Positions 1 to 9,277 of a DNA stretch of 64,000 nucleotides are shown in pieces; positions within the stretch are counted from its first letter, which is position 1; each line of letters begins with the position of its first letter. The translations under genes and the position numbers were made by a program. The DNA is from Thalassospira indica (GTDB lineage Bacteria > Pseudomonadota > Alphaproteobacteria > Rhodospirillales > Thalassospiraceae), in the NCBI RefSeq assembly GCF_003403095.1, contig NZ_CP031555.1, positions 2,212,001 through 2,276,000 on the forward strand, written 5' to 3'. The notes beneath the pieces were generated by a model. The model was not told the DNA's origin. It did no database searches and worked only from the letters and a program-made list of their open reading frames with translations.

Positions 1-135
1 GGATTTATCCGGGCGTTCCGCGCGAAATATGGCGTCACACCGGGGGATGTGAGGGCCGGACATCGACCGCATCCGCGCCATGCTGGTGATGGTGTTGATA
101 AGCGCTATGAGAACTGGCTGCATACGCTGGCGTAA
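1..135 (+). CDS. AraC-family transcriptional regulator, C-terminal end only (partial)
   Basis: Frame 1 is open from the first base to a TAA at 133-135. It encodes about 44 residues beginning GFIRAFRAKYGVTPGDVR. This matches the second helix-turn-helix of AraC/XylS DNA-binding domains, whose usual form is FxRaFrrxfGxsPxxyR. Everything upstream, including the effector domain, lies outside the window, so the ligand and target are unknown. The rest of the tail is charged and ends in YENWLHTLA. The assignment rests on this one motif. Confidence 0.7.
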   Translation, partial: GFIRAFRAKYGVTPGDVRAGHRPHPRHAGDGVDKRYENWLHTLA

Positions 136-154
136 TGCAGCGGTGGCGGAAGTC

Positions 155-364
155 TTATCGTTTGCCACCCATGATGAGCAACAGCAAGCCACCGATCGCG
201 CTCGCAACACCGCCAATCAGATACCAGACCGTTTCATCGGTATAACGGCCAAGGAAAGTTTCCGAAAGCTGATCAACAGCACTTTCGGATGCGTTATAGC
301 CCGTCACCAGAAGGCCAACGCCGACCACAAGGGCGACAACACCCAGAATACGGCGAAGGGACAT
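155..364 (-). CDS. Small DUF3185-like inner-membrane protein (69 aa)
   Basis: The 69-residue protein starts at the ATG whose complement is 362-364. A GGAG ribosome site lies 7 bases upstream, whereas the longer in-frame extension has no such site. It has two hydrophobic segments, about residues 5-22 (LGVVALVVGVGLLVTGY) and 45-66 (a glycine-rich GGVASAIGGLLLLIMGG). A short polar loop between them contains ASESAVDQLSETFLGRYTDETVWY. This layout, with SESAVDQLSE.F.GR.TDET between the helices, is typical of the DUF3185 family. Family function is unknown. It stands alone, convergent with the preceding regulator. Confidence 0.7.
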   Translation of the reverse strand: MSLRRILGVVALVVGVGLLVTGYNASESAVDQLSETFLGRYTDETVWYLIGGVASAIGGLLLLIMGGKR

Positions 365-538
365 GATGTTTGCTCCTGTCTTAATCTGTTTTGGTTGGTG
401 CCGCCCTGTGCAAGGGGATATGGCAGGCGCCAACATATTGAACAGAAAAGATAACGCACGATCCCCAAGCTTGTTCCCGACAGCTGATACAGCAATAAAA
501 ACGTAATACCTGAGGTGGCGGGATTGGTGATAAGCCCG

Positions 539-2371
539 TTAGAACGGCAATGACATGCTGATTTCAACGGCACTTGCATCGCGGTTGTACTCATCCTCGT
601 TATTAGCAAGCGTCATCATGTGGCTAAGCGCAAGCTCGCTACTCAGGCGTCCGACAGCAAAACCAAAACCGGTTCGGATGCGCTGATTGCCATATTCATT
701 GAGGTTGCTGGTGAAAAACGGGGTGATGATCCCCATTTGCTTTCCATCCGGATCGGTCAGGGAAAAGCCATAGGTGACTAGGCCGCCAATGGTGTATTCG
801 GTGTAATCCGCGCGCCCGGCAAGGTAGTTGCCTTCAAGGGCGGCGTTAAGCCCGGTCATGGCATCGGACAAGCGCACACCGCCGCCAAGATTAAAGGCGG
901 TTTTGTCATTGTTGATTTCATCGGTGAAGTCATAGGTCAGGCCGGTTGCGACAAAGGGCGTTACGGTCAGGCTTCTGGTTGGCGCGAAATCATAGGTGGC
1001 CTCGATCGCCGGTTTGATCTGACGGGTGTTTGAGCGGCTTGTCGCATTGGCCGTGCCATCACTTTCGCTATAGGCATCGACGGTTTTGCTGGCAACGAGG
1101 ACCGCGATCGACGGAGTCAGGGACAGCGGTATGGTGTCAACCGGGCGGACACGATAGGAGGTTGTCAGGGCGGCGTACCACATGTCGGAATCAGTGTTGC
1201 CCGATACCGTGCCGTTGTCACGCATGACATCAATATCGCCCATGCCGTAGCCTGCTTCGCCAGAGATGGTGAGGTTTTGAATGGGGCGGTAAATGACATA
1301 GGGCGATGCGGTCCAGCCGGTTTCGCGGTAGCTGCCATTGTTAAACGATGTCGTCAGATCGGTATCGTTGTAGCCAAGCGACAGACCTGCGATCAGCGCA
1401 TCGTCAAACCGATAATCCAGACCGAGATTATAGCCCCAGACATCACCGTCATAGCGACTGTCATTGGCACCACTGACATAGTCGTTATCGACCGAGGTAA
1501 AGGAACCATGGCCCCACACAGTAAAGGGCGTTGTAGTCGCAAAGGCCGAACGGCCATCGACACCGGCCGCACCGCCAACATCACCCTGATCAGTCGGGTC
1601 AAGGCTCAGCATCTGCATGCCTTGACCGGTCGAGCTATCAAAGCTTCCTATCATAGCGACGCGGCGCAGCACATTCTTGCCATCGGTTATGCTATTTGAG
1701 GTGGCGTCAGCACGTGGAGCGACAAGATTGGCATTCTCGGTCTCGGGAGTATCTAGCCCACCTGTGGCGATATTGCCAATACCCGTACCCGTATTGCGGA
1801 TCGTGGACGCGATACGTGATCTGATATTTTGCTGTATGACGGTGGTTTGTGACCTTGAAACAGCATTGATAACGGCGGATGTGGTGCTGGCGGAGGATGA
1901 CGCGGCCGGTTCTGCTTTGAGTGCGCAGGCACCTGTCATGTTGTAGCTCGCGCCGACGCCTTGAAAGAAAATGACGCCGCTTGTGGTGTCGGCTGGGATC
2001 TCGAAGGAAAGGGTTATGGTGTCGCCATTTTCAGAGCTGCCGGTCGTGATCGTCTGCGAATTGGCAGCGTTGTTATTGTCCGTATAGGTAAAGGTATAGT
2101 TGATTGTCGAAGCAGGAGCGGCATGTGTGAAAGTAACTTTGGCTACCTCGTTCGCACTAAAGGTGCTGGAGACCTGCACGCCATCCGAGGTTCCTGTGAA
2201 ACTGTTTAACTGGCTGCAGCCGGCGCTAAGTGCGAATGCACCGTCGGCAAAGGGCAGCGACAGCCCTATCAGCGCCAGCGCATAAAACCCTTTTTTCGCG
2301 ACAGATTTGCACGCGGAGTGGTGCGAACGATCAGATCGTCCCTGTTTGCAGGTGTTGCTGATCTTATTCAT
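539..2371 (-). CDS. Autotransporter (type V secretion) with short passenger and C-terminal beta-barrel
   Basis: The protein has 610 residues. A long basic N-terminus precedes a hydrophobic signal segment (FYALALIGLSLPFADGAFA, about residues 29-47), resembling the extended signal peptides of autotransporters. A small passenger follows, with two cysteines (SAGCSQL and TGACALK) that could form one disulfide. A serine/alanine-rich linker and a probably helical segment lead to a roughly 300-residue autotransporter beta-domain. That domain begins near FTVWGHGSF, alternates in the way of amphipathic strands, and ends in ISMSLPF with the C-terminal phenylalanine recognised by the BAM machinery. The passenger is much shorter than in classical adhesins and shows no protease or repeat motif, so its role is unknown. 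Ribosome-site support for the ATG is weak. The gene is monocistronic. Confidence 0.85.
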   Translation of the reverse strand: MNKISNTCKQGRSDRSHHSACKSVAKKGFYALALIGLSLPFADGAFALSAGCSQLNSFTGTSDGVQVSSTFSANEVAKVTFTHAAPASTINYTFTYTDNNNAANSQTITTGSSENGDTITLSFEIPADTTSGVIFFQGVGASYNMTGACALKAEPAASSSASTTSAVINAVSRSQTTVIQQNIRSRIASTIRNTGTGIGNIATGGLDTPETENANLVAPRADATSNSITDGKNVLRRVAMIGSFDSSTGQGMQMLSLDPTDQGDVGGAAGVDGRSAFATTTPFTVWGHGSFTSVDNDYVSGANDSRYDGDVWGYNLGLDYRFDDALIAGLSLGYNDTDLTTSFNNGSYRETGWTASPYVIYRPIQNLTISGEAGYGMGDIDVMRDNGTVSGNTDSDMWYAALTTSYRVRPVDTIPLSLTPSIAVLVASKTVDAYSESDGTANATSRSNTRQIKPAIEATYDFAPTRSLTVTPFVATGLTYDFTDEINNDKTAFNLGGGVRLSDAMTGLNAALEGNYLAGRADYTEYTIGGLVTYGFSLTDPDGKQMGIITPFFTSNLNEYGNQRIRTGFGFAVGRLSSELALSHMMTLANNEDEYNRDASAVEISMSLPF

Positions 2372-2550
2372 TATTTGCCATGCCCATATCCTTTTTGCTC
2401 GGTGCCGATAGATCGGCCCGTTTGCAAGAGCTTTAGGGCGCGCGCATGGGAAGGGCTATTCTTAAAGGCGGGGTGATGTCGTTTTCTGACATTAAGTGGA
2501 CAGGTTTTGCGCAAAGTGGATACGGGCCCGGTTTTCGGGCCGCATTATCG

Positions 2551-3123
2551 TTATGCGGGCAGGGCCGCGATCACATCCGAACTTCTGATCAGGCTGCAAT
2601 ACTCTGAAGCAAGAACAGCGGCATAAAGATCAAAAACATCCTGTGCCGGGAAGGTTTTGCCATTGGCATCGGTCACATCGATTGCGGTGGTGGCGTCCAG
2701 CACGAGCCAGTTTTCAAAGCCAAGGCAATGGGCCATGCGGATGGTGATATCCATCGAGTTGTGGATGACCACACCGGTGAAGATCAGGCGTTTGATGCCA
2801 TGGTCATGCAGGTGTTTTTCAAGCGAAGTTCCGACAAAGGCGCAGTTTTGCTGTTTGGCGATAATCGTTTCGCCATCAATTGGCAGGGCTTCGTCCTTAA
2901 ACGGTTGTCCGGGGCCGTTGACATAGAAGCTTGAGGCCGGGTTGGCTTCTTCGTGGCGGACATGAATGACGGGCAGTTTCCTTGCGCGAAATTTTTCCAG
3001 CAGCTTTGCGATCACACCGGCATAGCCGGGATTGTTTTTGGAATTCCAGTGCGGGTTATCAATTGCCTTTTGCACATCGAGAACGATGAGGGCGGTGTCA
3101 TTTCCAAGCGGGGGTACGGCCAT
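2551..3123 (-). CDS. Isochorismatase-like (cysteine hydrolase fold) protein with Ser at the catalytic Cys position
   Basis: The protein has 190 residues with the ATG at 3121-3123. AAGGA lies 7 bases upstream, so the longer TTG start is not used. The isochorismatase/nicotinamidase fold is clear: ALIVLDVQ near residue 16 supplies the family Asp, and IIAKQQNCAF near residue 90 supplies the Lys. The nucleophile motif reads TGVVIHNSMDITIRMA, so Ser123 sits where these hydrolases have Cys (TGxxTxxCVxxTxR). Residues such as Cys132 lie nearby but are not aligned. Family members hydrolyse amides, isochorismate or carbamoyl compounds. With the Ser the substrate and even activity are uncertain. It follows nrdJ in the same direction but is separated by a terminator. 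Confidence 0.75.
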   Translation of the reverse strand: MAVPPLGNDTALIVLDVQKAIDNPHWNSKNNPGYAGVIAKLLEKFRARKLPVIHVRHEEANPASSFYVNGPGQPFKDEALPIDGETIIAKQQNCAFVGTSLEKHLHDHGIKRLIFTGVVIHNSMDITIRMAHCLGFENWLVLDATTAIDVTDANGKTFPAQDVFDLYAAVLASEYCSLIRSSDVIAALPA

Positions 3124-3147
3124 AACGCATTCCTTTTTCAATATCCC

Positions 3148-3185
3148 AAAACAAAACCGGCCGGGAGATGAACCCCGGCCGGTTT
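3148..3185 (-). terminator. Rho-independent terminator of nrdJ
   Basis: The inverted repeat AAACCGGCCGGG / CCCGGCCGGTTT has 12-bp arms (3154-3165 and 3174-3185) and an 8-base loop. On the minus strand it is followed by TTTTGTTTT. It lies 37 bases after the nrdJ stop and directly before the downstream hydrolase start. Confidence 0.85.
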
Positions 3186-3221
3186 GCTGATCAGATCAGT
3201 TGTTCGGTAAGGCCGGAGACC

Positions 3222-6200
3222 TTACGAGCAACCGGTGGTCGCGCCGCAAGAGTCGCATTTAAGGCAGGTGCCGTTACGCACCAGGGTAAAGTTGCCGCAA
3301 TCCGGGCAACCATCGCCTTCATAGCCTTTCATTCGTGCTTCGCGGATCTGGTCCATCTTGGCATCGGTTTTGGCGACGACTTCTTCGTTGGCGGTCAGGA
3401 TCGCATTGTTTTGCGGTGCTGATGGTGCAGCGGTGGTTGCACTTGCGGTGGTTTCGTGGCTGTGGCCATGACCGTCGGTGCCGGTGGATTTTACTTCCAC
3501 GACGCGTTCTTCGGTCTGTGCACCACCATCGACAACATAGAGGTTGCGACGTACGAAGCCGCTTGATGCCACCTTGCGGATGGTTTCAATCGCCTGATCG
3601 CCGGTTTTCTTGGCTTCCTCGCCAAGGTCACCTTCGCTGACACCTTCGCCAACCGCATCCGGAAGGATGTCGGACGGCTGAACGTGGGCGAGGTCGTTAC
3701 GACCAAGATAGGAGATTGCCAGTTCACGGAACATGTAATCAAGGATGGAGGTTGCCATCTTGATCGCATCATTACCCGAGACCATGCCGGATGGCTCGAA
3801 GCGGGTGAAGGTGAAGGCTTCGACATACTCTTCGAGCGGAACGCCATATTGCAGGCCGATGGACACCGCGATTGCGAAGTTGTTCATCAGCGAGCGGAAT
3901 GCAGCGCCTTCCTTGTGCATGTCGATGAAGATTTCACCAAGCTTGCCGTCTTCGTATTCACCGGTGCGCAGGTAAACCTTATGCCCACCAACGGTCGCTT
4001 TCTGGGTGTAGCCTTTACGGCGACCCGGAAGGGAACGACGGTCGCCACGAATGACGCGTTCGATGATTTTTTCAACGATCTGTTCAGACGCCTGGGCTGC
4101 CTTGGCAGCGGTCGGCTGATCTGCGTAATCGTCTTCTTCGACCAGTGCAGAGTTGAGCGGCTGGCTGAGTTTCGAACCATCACGGTACAGCGCGTTGGCT
4201 TTGAGGCCGAGACGCCAGGACAGCATGTAAGCGTCTTTGCAATCCTGGATGTTTGCGCTGCTTGGCATGTTAATGGTTTTGGAAATCGCACCCGAGATGA
4301 ACGGCTGAGCCGCGGCCATCATGCGGATGTGGCTTTCAGCCGACAGGTAACGCTTGCCGATACGACCGCACGGGTTTGCACAATCAAAGACAGCAAGGTC
4401 TTCGTCGCGCAGATGCGGGGCACCTTCAAGGGTCATCGCACCACAGACATAGGTGTTGGCTGCTTCGATCTGTTTTTTATCGAACCCGAGGGCAGCCAGC
4501 ATGTCAAAGTCCATGCTGTTGATTGCCTTGGCATCCAGACCAAGCTGGTTGACGCAGAAATCATCGCCAAAGGTGTATTTGTTGAAGACGAATTTGACGT
4601 CAAATGCGTTTTTCAGCGCACCTTCAACCTTGGCAATGGCATCGTCGTCAAAGCCCTTGGCTTTGAGTTCTTCGTGGGTAACGGCCGGCGAGCCAACCAG
4701 GGTGCCGTGACCAACCGCGTATTTTTCAATGTCGCGGATCTGGTTTTCGGTATAGCCGAGTGTTGCCAGTGCCACCGGAACGGTGCGGTTGATGATTTTG
4801 AAGTAACCGCCACCGGCAAGCTTTTTGAACTTCACGAGTGCGAAGTCAGGCTCAATACCAGTGGTGTCGCAATCCATGACCAGGCCAATCGTGCCGGTCG
4901 GCGCGATAACGGTGGTCTGGGCGTTACGATAGCCATGCTTTTCGCCAAGCTCGACCGCCTTGTCCCAAGCTGCACGGGCGGCAACCGGAAGATCGGCATA
5001 GGGGCTGTCAGCCGCAACCAGCGGAACCGGATTGATCGACAGGCCTTCGTAGCCTTCCTGTTCGCCATAAGCGGCACGGCGATGGTTGCGCATCACACGC
5101 AGCATTTCAGCCGCGTTGTCGGCATAACCCGGGAATGCACCCTGTTCGCTGGCCATTTCGGCAGAGGTCGCATAGGACACGCCACACATGATCGCGGTCA
5201 GGGACGCGCCAATCGCACGGCCTTCGTCGCTGTCATACGGGATGCCCATGCTCATGAGCAGGCCGCCAATGTTGGCATAGCCAAGGCCAAGGGTACGGTA
5301 ACGATAGGAGAGTTCTGCGATACGGTCAGACGGGAACTGTGCCATCAGAACCGAGATTTCGAGAACAACCGTCCACAGACGGACAGCATGTTCGTAAGCC
5401 TCGATATCCACACCGCCGTCATCAGAACGGAAGTTCATCAGGTTCAGCGATGCGAGGTTGCATGCGGTGTCGTCAAGGAACATGTATTCCGAGCACGGGT
5501 TGGACGCATTGATGCGACCCGAGTTCGGGCAGGTGTGCCATTCGTTGATCGTGGTGTCGTACTGGATGCCCGGATCTGCGCACGCCCAGGCAGCTTCGCC
5601 GACTTTTTCCCACAATTCGCGGGCAGAGATTTTCTTGGCAATCTTGCCGTCGGTGCGACGGATCAGTTCCCAGTCACCGTTATCAAGAACAGCCTGCAGG
5701 AAGTCGTTCGACACACGAACAGAGTTGTTCGAGTTCTGACCCGAAACGGTCAGGTATGCCTCGGAGTCCCAATCGGTGTCGTAGGTCTTGAAGCTGATTT
5801 CGGTGAAGCCCTGACGGGCGAATTCGATGATCTTGTTGATATAAGAATCCGGGATCATCACAGCGCGGGCTGCCAGAACAGCTTCTTTGAGCTGCGGGTT
5901 GGCGCGCGGCAGGAAGCGATCCTCGGAGTCAGCAGCACCGTCCCAGTTGGTGCAAGCCGCCAGAACCTGGGTCAGGTGCTTTTCAGCGAGTTTGGAACCG
6001 GCGACGAGGGCAGCGACTTTCTGCTCTTCTACGACTTTCCAGTTTACGTATTCTTCGATGTCCGGGTGGTCGATATCAACCACAACCATTTTCGCCGCAC
6101 GACGGGTAGTACCGCCCGACTTGATCGCGCCAGCAGCACGGTCACCGATTTTAAGGAAGCTCATCAGGCCGGAAGAACGACCGCCACCCGACAGGGTTTC

Positions 6201-6926
6201 GCCTTCGCCACGTACGTTGGAGAAGTTTGAACCGGTACCGGAGCCGAATTTGAACAGACGCGCTTCACGGGTCCAGAGATCCATGATGCCGCCTTCGTTG
6301 ACGAGATCGTCGGCAACGGACTGAATGAAGCAGGCATGCGGCTGCGGATGTTCATAGGCGCTGGCCGATTTGGTCAGTTCGCCGGTTTTGAAATCAACAT
6401 AGGAGTGACCCTGTGCCGGGCCATCAATGCCGTACGCCCAGTGCAGACCAGTGTTGAACCACTGCGGCGAGTTCGGCGCACCCATCTGGTGGGAGAGCTG
6501 ATAGCGCATTTCATCAAAGAAAGCCTGCGCATCGGATTCGGCGTCAAAATAGCCGCCTTTCCAGCCCCAATAGGTCCAGGTGCCTGCCAGACGGTCAAAG
6601 ACCTGGGTTGAGCTGGTTTCGCTGATGTAGCGTTTTTCAGCCGGCATTTTGTCAAGCTTGGCGGTGTCAGCGGTCTTACGCCACAGCCAGGATGGGACGT
6701 CCTTTTCCTTGACCGGTTTAAGGGCAACCGGAACACCGGCCTTGCGGAAATATTTCTGTGCCAGAACGTCACTCGCGACCTGTGACCAGGAGGCGGGCAT
6801 GTCGATGTCATTCATCTCAAAAACGACGGAACCATCCGGGTTTTTGATGACAGATGATAACTTACGAAATTCGATGTCGGCGTAAGGGCTGACACCTTCC
6901 TGAGTGAATTTTCTGGTAATCCGCAT
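3222..6926 (-). CDS. nrdJ: Vitamin B12-dependent (class II) ribonucleoside-diphosphate reductase
   Basis: This 1234-residue class II ribonucleotide reductase reduces ribonucleotides to deoxyribonucleotides with adenosylcobalamin as radical generator, independent of oxygen. The length fits the long alphaproteobacterial NrdJ type. Visible elements are the early substrate-site Cys region ([12 protein letters not shown]), the glycine-rich [14 protein letters not shown], the catalytic NPCSE motif within [12 protein letters not shown], and the [21 protein letters not shown] segment. A C-terminal Cys cluster (CPDCG...CLKCDSCG...GCS) matches the redox and zinc-like tail of this subfamily. A paired NrdR operator and promoter lie about 190-270 bases upstream. 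No class I (nrdAB) or class III gene is in the window. Confidence 0.97.
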   Translation of the reverse strand: MRITRKFTQEGVSPYADIEFRKLSSVIKNPDGSVVFEMNDIDMPASWSQVASDVLAQKYFRKAGVPVALKPVKEKDVPSWLWRKTADTAKLDKMPAEKRYISETSSTQVFDRLAGTWTYWGWKGGYFDAESDAQAFFDEMRYQLSHQMGAPNSPQWFNTGLHWAYGIDGPAQGHSYVDFKTGELTKSASAYEHPQPHACFIQSVADDLVNEGGIMDLWTREARLFKFGSGTGSNFSNVRGEGETLSGGGRSSGLMSFLKIGDRAAGAIKSGGTTRRAAKMVVVDIDHPDIEEYVNWKVVEEQKVAALVAGSKLAEKHLTQVLAACTNWDGAADSEDRFLPRANPQLKEAVLAARAVMIPDSYINKIIEFARQGFTEISFKTYDTDWDSEAYLTVSGQNSNNSVRVSNDFLQAVLDNGDWELIRRTDGKIAKKISARELWEKVGEAAWACADPGIQYDTTINEWHTCPNSGRINASNPCSEYMFLDDTACNLASLNLMNFRSDDGGVDIEAYEHAVRLWTVVLEISVLMAQFPSDRIAELSYRYRTLGLGYANIGGLLMSMGIPYDSDEGRAIGASLTAIMCGVSYATSAEMASEQGAFPGYADNAAEMLRVMRNHRRAAYGEQEGYEGLSINPVPLVAADSPYADLPVAARAAWDKAVELGEKHGYRNAQTTVIAPTGTIGLVMDCDTTGIEPDFALVKFKKLAGGGYFKIINRTVPVALATLGYTENQIRDIEKYAVGHGTLVGSPAVTHEELKAKGFDDDAIAKVEGALKNAFDVKFVFNKYTFGDDFCVNQLGLDAKAINSMDFDMLAALGFDKKQIEAANTYVCGAMTLEGAPHLRDEDLAVFDCANPCGRIGKRYLSAESHIRMMAAAQPFISGAISKTINMPSSANIQDCKDAYMLSWRLGLKANALYRDGSKLSQPLNSALVEEDDYADQPTAAKAAQASEQIVEKIIERVIRGDRRSLPGRRKGYTQKATVGGHKVYLRTGEYEDGKLGEIFIDMHKEGAAFRSLMNNFAIAVSIGLQYGVPLEEYVEAFTFTRFEPSGMVSGNDAIKMATSILDYMFRELAISYLGRNDLAHVQPSDILPDAVGEGVSEGDLGEEAKKTGDQAIETIRKVASSGFVRRNLYVVDGGAQTEERVVEVKSTGTDGHGHSHETTASATTAAPSAPQNNAILTANEEVVAKTDAKMDQIREARMKGYEGDGCPDCGNFTLVRNGTCLKCDSCGATTGCS

Positions 6927-7118
6927 GGTCTGCTCCGGTTCTGATCAGACGTAACAGGGCGCTATCTGGTGATGCGCCAACATCGCCTGACTTTATATAG
7001 TTTGCTCAATGCTCTTGCGCTGCCCCTGATGCCGATATTTTCCAGCATTTCCAGAGCCCGCAGATATGGGTATTCGGTGGTTTGGTCCCCCCTTGGAACC
7101 ATCCGGTCCGTAGGAAAG

Positions 7119-7148
7119 ACTATAATGGCAAAATTTCGCCACAGTCCA
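7119..7148 (-). promoter_or_regulatory. Putative nrdJ promoter
   Basis: On the minus strand a TGGACT -35 element (7143-7148) and a TATAGT -10 element (7119-7124) are separated by 18 bases. The spacer holds a near-palindrome, GGCGAAATTTTGCC. The -35 element overlaps the proximal NrdR-like box, as expected for a repressor operator. The leader to the nrdJ ATG would be about 185 bases. Visual call only. Confidence 0.5.
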
Positions 7149-7193
7149 CTAATCTTTGTGGTTGACAGTAATTTTTACCACAACATGTAGTGG
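7146..7193 (-). promoter_or_regulatory. Tandem NrdR-box operator upstream of nrdJ
   Basis: Two 16-bp palindrome-like sequences are present: CCACTAATCTTTGTGG (7146-7161) and CCACAACATGTAGTGG (7178-7193). Both resemble the NrdR consensus acaCwAtATaTwGtgt, the second more closely. They are separated by 16 bases, so their centres are 32 bases apart, about three helical turns. That is the arrangement described for NrdR operators at ribonucleotide reductase genes. The proximal box overlaps the putative -35 of nrdJ, consistent with repression by ATP/dATP-sensing NrdR. The nrdR gene is not in the window. Confidence 0.75.
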
Positions 7194-7194
7194 G

Positions 7195-7877
7195 TCGATT
7201 GCTGTCTTGTTGATTCGATGCTGGTGGGATTCTCGTTAACAATCTCTGAATCGGTCCGGGAGGCCCGGAAAACTGCGCTTTGTTTCGCAGCGAGATTGTG
7301 TGTCGGTCCTAAGACTCGGACTACATATTGTGTGGGCGCGCGTTTGACCCACCCAACGCTTGATCAAGCTAACGCCGTTTTCATTCCATTTCCAGTGCCA
7401 AGCTGAAAATTAGGCACCGCATGGCTTTTCGTAGCATGGAAGCAGATGGTAACAGTTTGATATTTATATGAAAGTCTTGTTTCGGATCTGTGTGAAAAGG
7501 CAGGGGTATCAAGCCTTCCGGCCCACTACATATATGGGGCGCATTGTGGATAAGGAGGTGGACAAAGCCCCCAGATGTAGATGGATCAAAGAGTCGTCGC
7601 CCTACAAGCAGTTGTGGGTTGTTTTCAGACGGAAATTTCCATCAAAGGCAGGCGCTGATTTATTCGTGCGCGGCGCAGGGCGAGGAGCCGGTTTGCGAAC
7701 AGATATAAAATGTCCTTGGTTTGTTGACGGCGGGGGGGCCTGAAACATTGACTTTCCACGAACATCACGACATATAAGTCACTTGATTGACAGGGTGTAT
7801 CACCAAACACGCTGTACTGCCTTTTGCCGCCATCGCTTAAAGCAGGCGGACAAACCAGATCTGGAGAGAGACCCAAC
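7195..7877. other. Intergenic region of about 680 bases between nrdJ and NDUFA12
   Basis: No convincing gene is seen. Short open frames here lack ribosome sites and protein-like composition. A perfect TTGACA occurs at 7787-7792, but no good -10 lies 16-18 bases downstream (the nearest is TGTACT at 7813). It could still form part of the promoter for the NDUFA12 gene at 7878. Confidence 0.5.
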
Positions 7878-8240
7878 ATGGCCACCGTCGGCACCCGTAT
7901 TTATACTGCGCTGTTTGGCAAGCGCGTTGGCGAAGACCGTTTCGGCAATATCTATTACACCGAAAAGACTCAGGCCAAAGGTCGTCGCACCAAGCGTTGG
8001 GTTGTTTACAAAGGTGTCGTCGAAGGATCCAAGGTCCCGGCTGAATGGCATGCCTGGCTGCATTACACTGTTGATGCGCCGCTGTCTGAAAAGGCCGAAG
8101 ACCGTTATGACTGGCAGAAAGAACACCAGCCGAACCTGACGGGCACCAAGCATGCCTATCGTCCGAAAGGACATGAATATAGTGGTGGCAAGCGTGCACC
8201 GGCGACCGGTGACTATCAGGCTTGGTCGCCGGAAGGCTGA
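7878..8240 (+). CDS. NDUFA12 family NADH:ubiquinone oxidoreductase (complex I) accessory subunit
   Basis: This 120-residue protein is homologous to the mitochondrial 17.2 kDa complex I subunit NDUFA12 (B17.2). Recognisable blocks are VGEDRFGNIYYTEK, RRWVVYKG-like RTKRWVVYKG, SKVPAEWHAWLHY and the C-terminal histidine/proline-rich QPNLTGTKHAYRPKG. The ATG at 7878 follows GGAGAGAG by 7 bases. In alphaproteobacteria this subunit binds the peripheral arm of complex I and is encoded apart from the nuo operon, next to mlaD and DUF2155 genes, exactly as here. A terminator follows, so it is probably transcribed alone. Confidence 0.93.
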   Translation: MATVGTRIYTALFGKRVGEDRFGNIYYTEKTQAKGRRTKRWVVYKGVVEGSKVPAEWHAWLHYTVDAPLSEKAEDRYDWQKEHQPNLTGTKHAYRPKGHEYSGGKRAPATGDYQAWSPEG

Positions 8241-8268
8241 TTGATCCGAAAGAATACCGATTAACAGG

Positions 8269-8302
8269 CGGGCGCGGGGCAACTCGCGCCCGTTTGTGTT
8301 TT
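8269..8302 (+). terminator. Rho-independent terminator after NDUFA12
   Basis: CGGGCGCG (8269-8276) and CGCGCCCG (8285-8292) form an 8-bp GC stem with an 8-base loop, followed by TTTGTGTTTT. It begins 28 bases after the NDUFA12 stop. Confidence 0.7.
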
Positions 8303-8441
8303 GAATATGTTTTGCCTGAATTCTGTTTCCCGATGGCCTGTTTACAGCGGTTGTCTTTTGGGTGGTTGTTTTTCGGGGCGGGGCAATACAGTATAGGGTC
8401 CTGACCCTAAGTCTCAAAGAGATACAGAACGGATAAGGTCG

Positions 8442-8894
8442 ATGAGCAACAGACTGATTGAAACCATTGCCGGTGCTGCCGTGATCGCTGTTGCGGTCGG
8501 ATTTGCGGCCTATTCCTATTCACGTGCCGGGATCAATACGGTGGAAGGCTATGAAATCATGGCCAGCTTCAATCGCATTGATGGTCTTGTTGTTGGTAAT
8601 GACGTTCGTGTGTCCGGTGTTAAAATCGGCACTGTGACCGCACAGGAACTTGATCCCGATACCTATATGGCGGTCGTCAAGATGTCGGTGCGATCTGATC
8701 TGGCATTGCCGCTTGATAGTTCGGCAAAGATTGCGTCTGACGGGTTGCTGGGTGGCAAGTTCGTTGCCCTTGAGCCGGGCGGGGATATCGACATGATCGA
8801 GGCCGGTGGCGAGATTGAGTTCACCCAAGGGTCGGTCAACCTTGAAGATATTATTGGTCAGGTTATCTATTCTTCGACCAACAGCGATAATTGA
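8442..8894 (+). CDS. mlaD: Outer-membrane lipid asymmetry maintenance protein MlaD (MCE domain)
   Basis: The protein has 150 residues with one N-terminal membrane anchor (about residues 8-25, AGAAVIAVAVGFAAYSY) and a periplasmic MCE domain. Characteristic MCE features are YEIMASFNRIDGLVVGNDVRVSGVKIG (split here as FNRIDGL and VRVSGVKIGTV), MSVRSDLALPLDSSAKI and GLLGGKFVALEPGG. MlaD hexamers bind phospholipid and pass it between the Mla ABC complex and the outer-membrane side. No mlaE/F/B/C is in this window, so the ABC partner is encoded elsewhere, as is common in this class. Confidence in the family is high. Confidence 0.92.
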   Translation: MSNRLIETIAGAAVIAVAVGFAAYSYSRAGINTVEGYEIMASFNRIDGLVVGNDVRVSGVKIGTVTAQELDPDTYMAVVKMSVRSDLALPLDSSAKIASDGLLGGKFVALEPGGDIDMIEAGGEIEFTQGSVNLEDIIGQVIYSSTNSDN

Positions 8895-9026
8895 TTGATC
8901 AGAGGCCGGTGACAAGCGGCCATGATTTTGCCGGGATTGCACAGCAAGGTGCGACGCAGAGAACGCAGCAAGGTGCAGATCAAATTCGTACAGAAACCTG
9001 CCTTGCCCCAAATGTCGGAGCGGTTG

Positions 9027-9269
9027 ATGAAAAAGACCGGAAATGTTGATCACTTTCCCACCTGGCAGGCCAGCGATGGCTCGCCGCTTTCATGCGTGGA
9101 AAAGATCAAGGTTCTCAATGACAATTTCGGTGAACTGCGCGAGATCATGCAGGACGCGCTTGAAGATGCGCTTCTGATGGGCTGTGACGAAGAACAGTTC
9201 CGTAATGTGATGCGCGATCTGGTTGCCGAACTGCATAATCCCTATAACAAAAGCGACGAACAGGACTGA
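9027..9269 (+). CDS. Small conserved-looking protein of unknown function (80 aa)
   Basis: An 80-residue acidic, probably helical protein starts at the ATG at 9027, with GGAG 6 bases upstream. A longer frame reaches back to 8922 but lacks a ribosome site. The sequence contains CVEKIKVLNDNFGELREIMQ and ALEDALLMGCDEEQFRNVM, amphipathic helices with two cysteines. No signal peptide or membrane segment is present. It ends 8 bases before the DUF2155 gene and follows mlaD closely, so it is probably in the same transcription unit. I do not recognise the family. Confidence 0.6.
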   Translation: MKKTGNVDHFPTWQASDGSPLSCVEKIKVLNDNFGELREIMQDALEDALLMGCDEEQFRNVMRDLVAELHNPYNKSDEQD

Positions 9270-9277
9270 AGACCACA

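Noticed and set aside
3684..6230. An 848-codon open frame on the plus strand, opposite nrdJ
   Set aside because: It lies entirely antisense to the clear class II reductase. Its composition reflects the codon bias of the other strand, with no ribosome site or domain.
7121..7126. TATAAT on the plus strand as a rightward promoter
   Set aside because: No -35 at 16-18 bases; the overlapping minus-strand elements fit nrdJ better.
7218..7743. Short open frames in the gap between nrdJ and NDUFA12
   Set aside because: No ribosome site, no recognisable motif, and composition unlike real genes.
7787..7818. TTGACA as part of a promoter for NDUFA12
   Set aside because: The nearest -10-like hexamer is 20 bases away and poor, so no promoter feature is listed.
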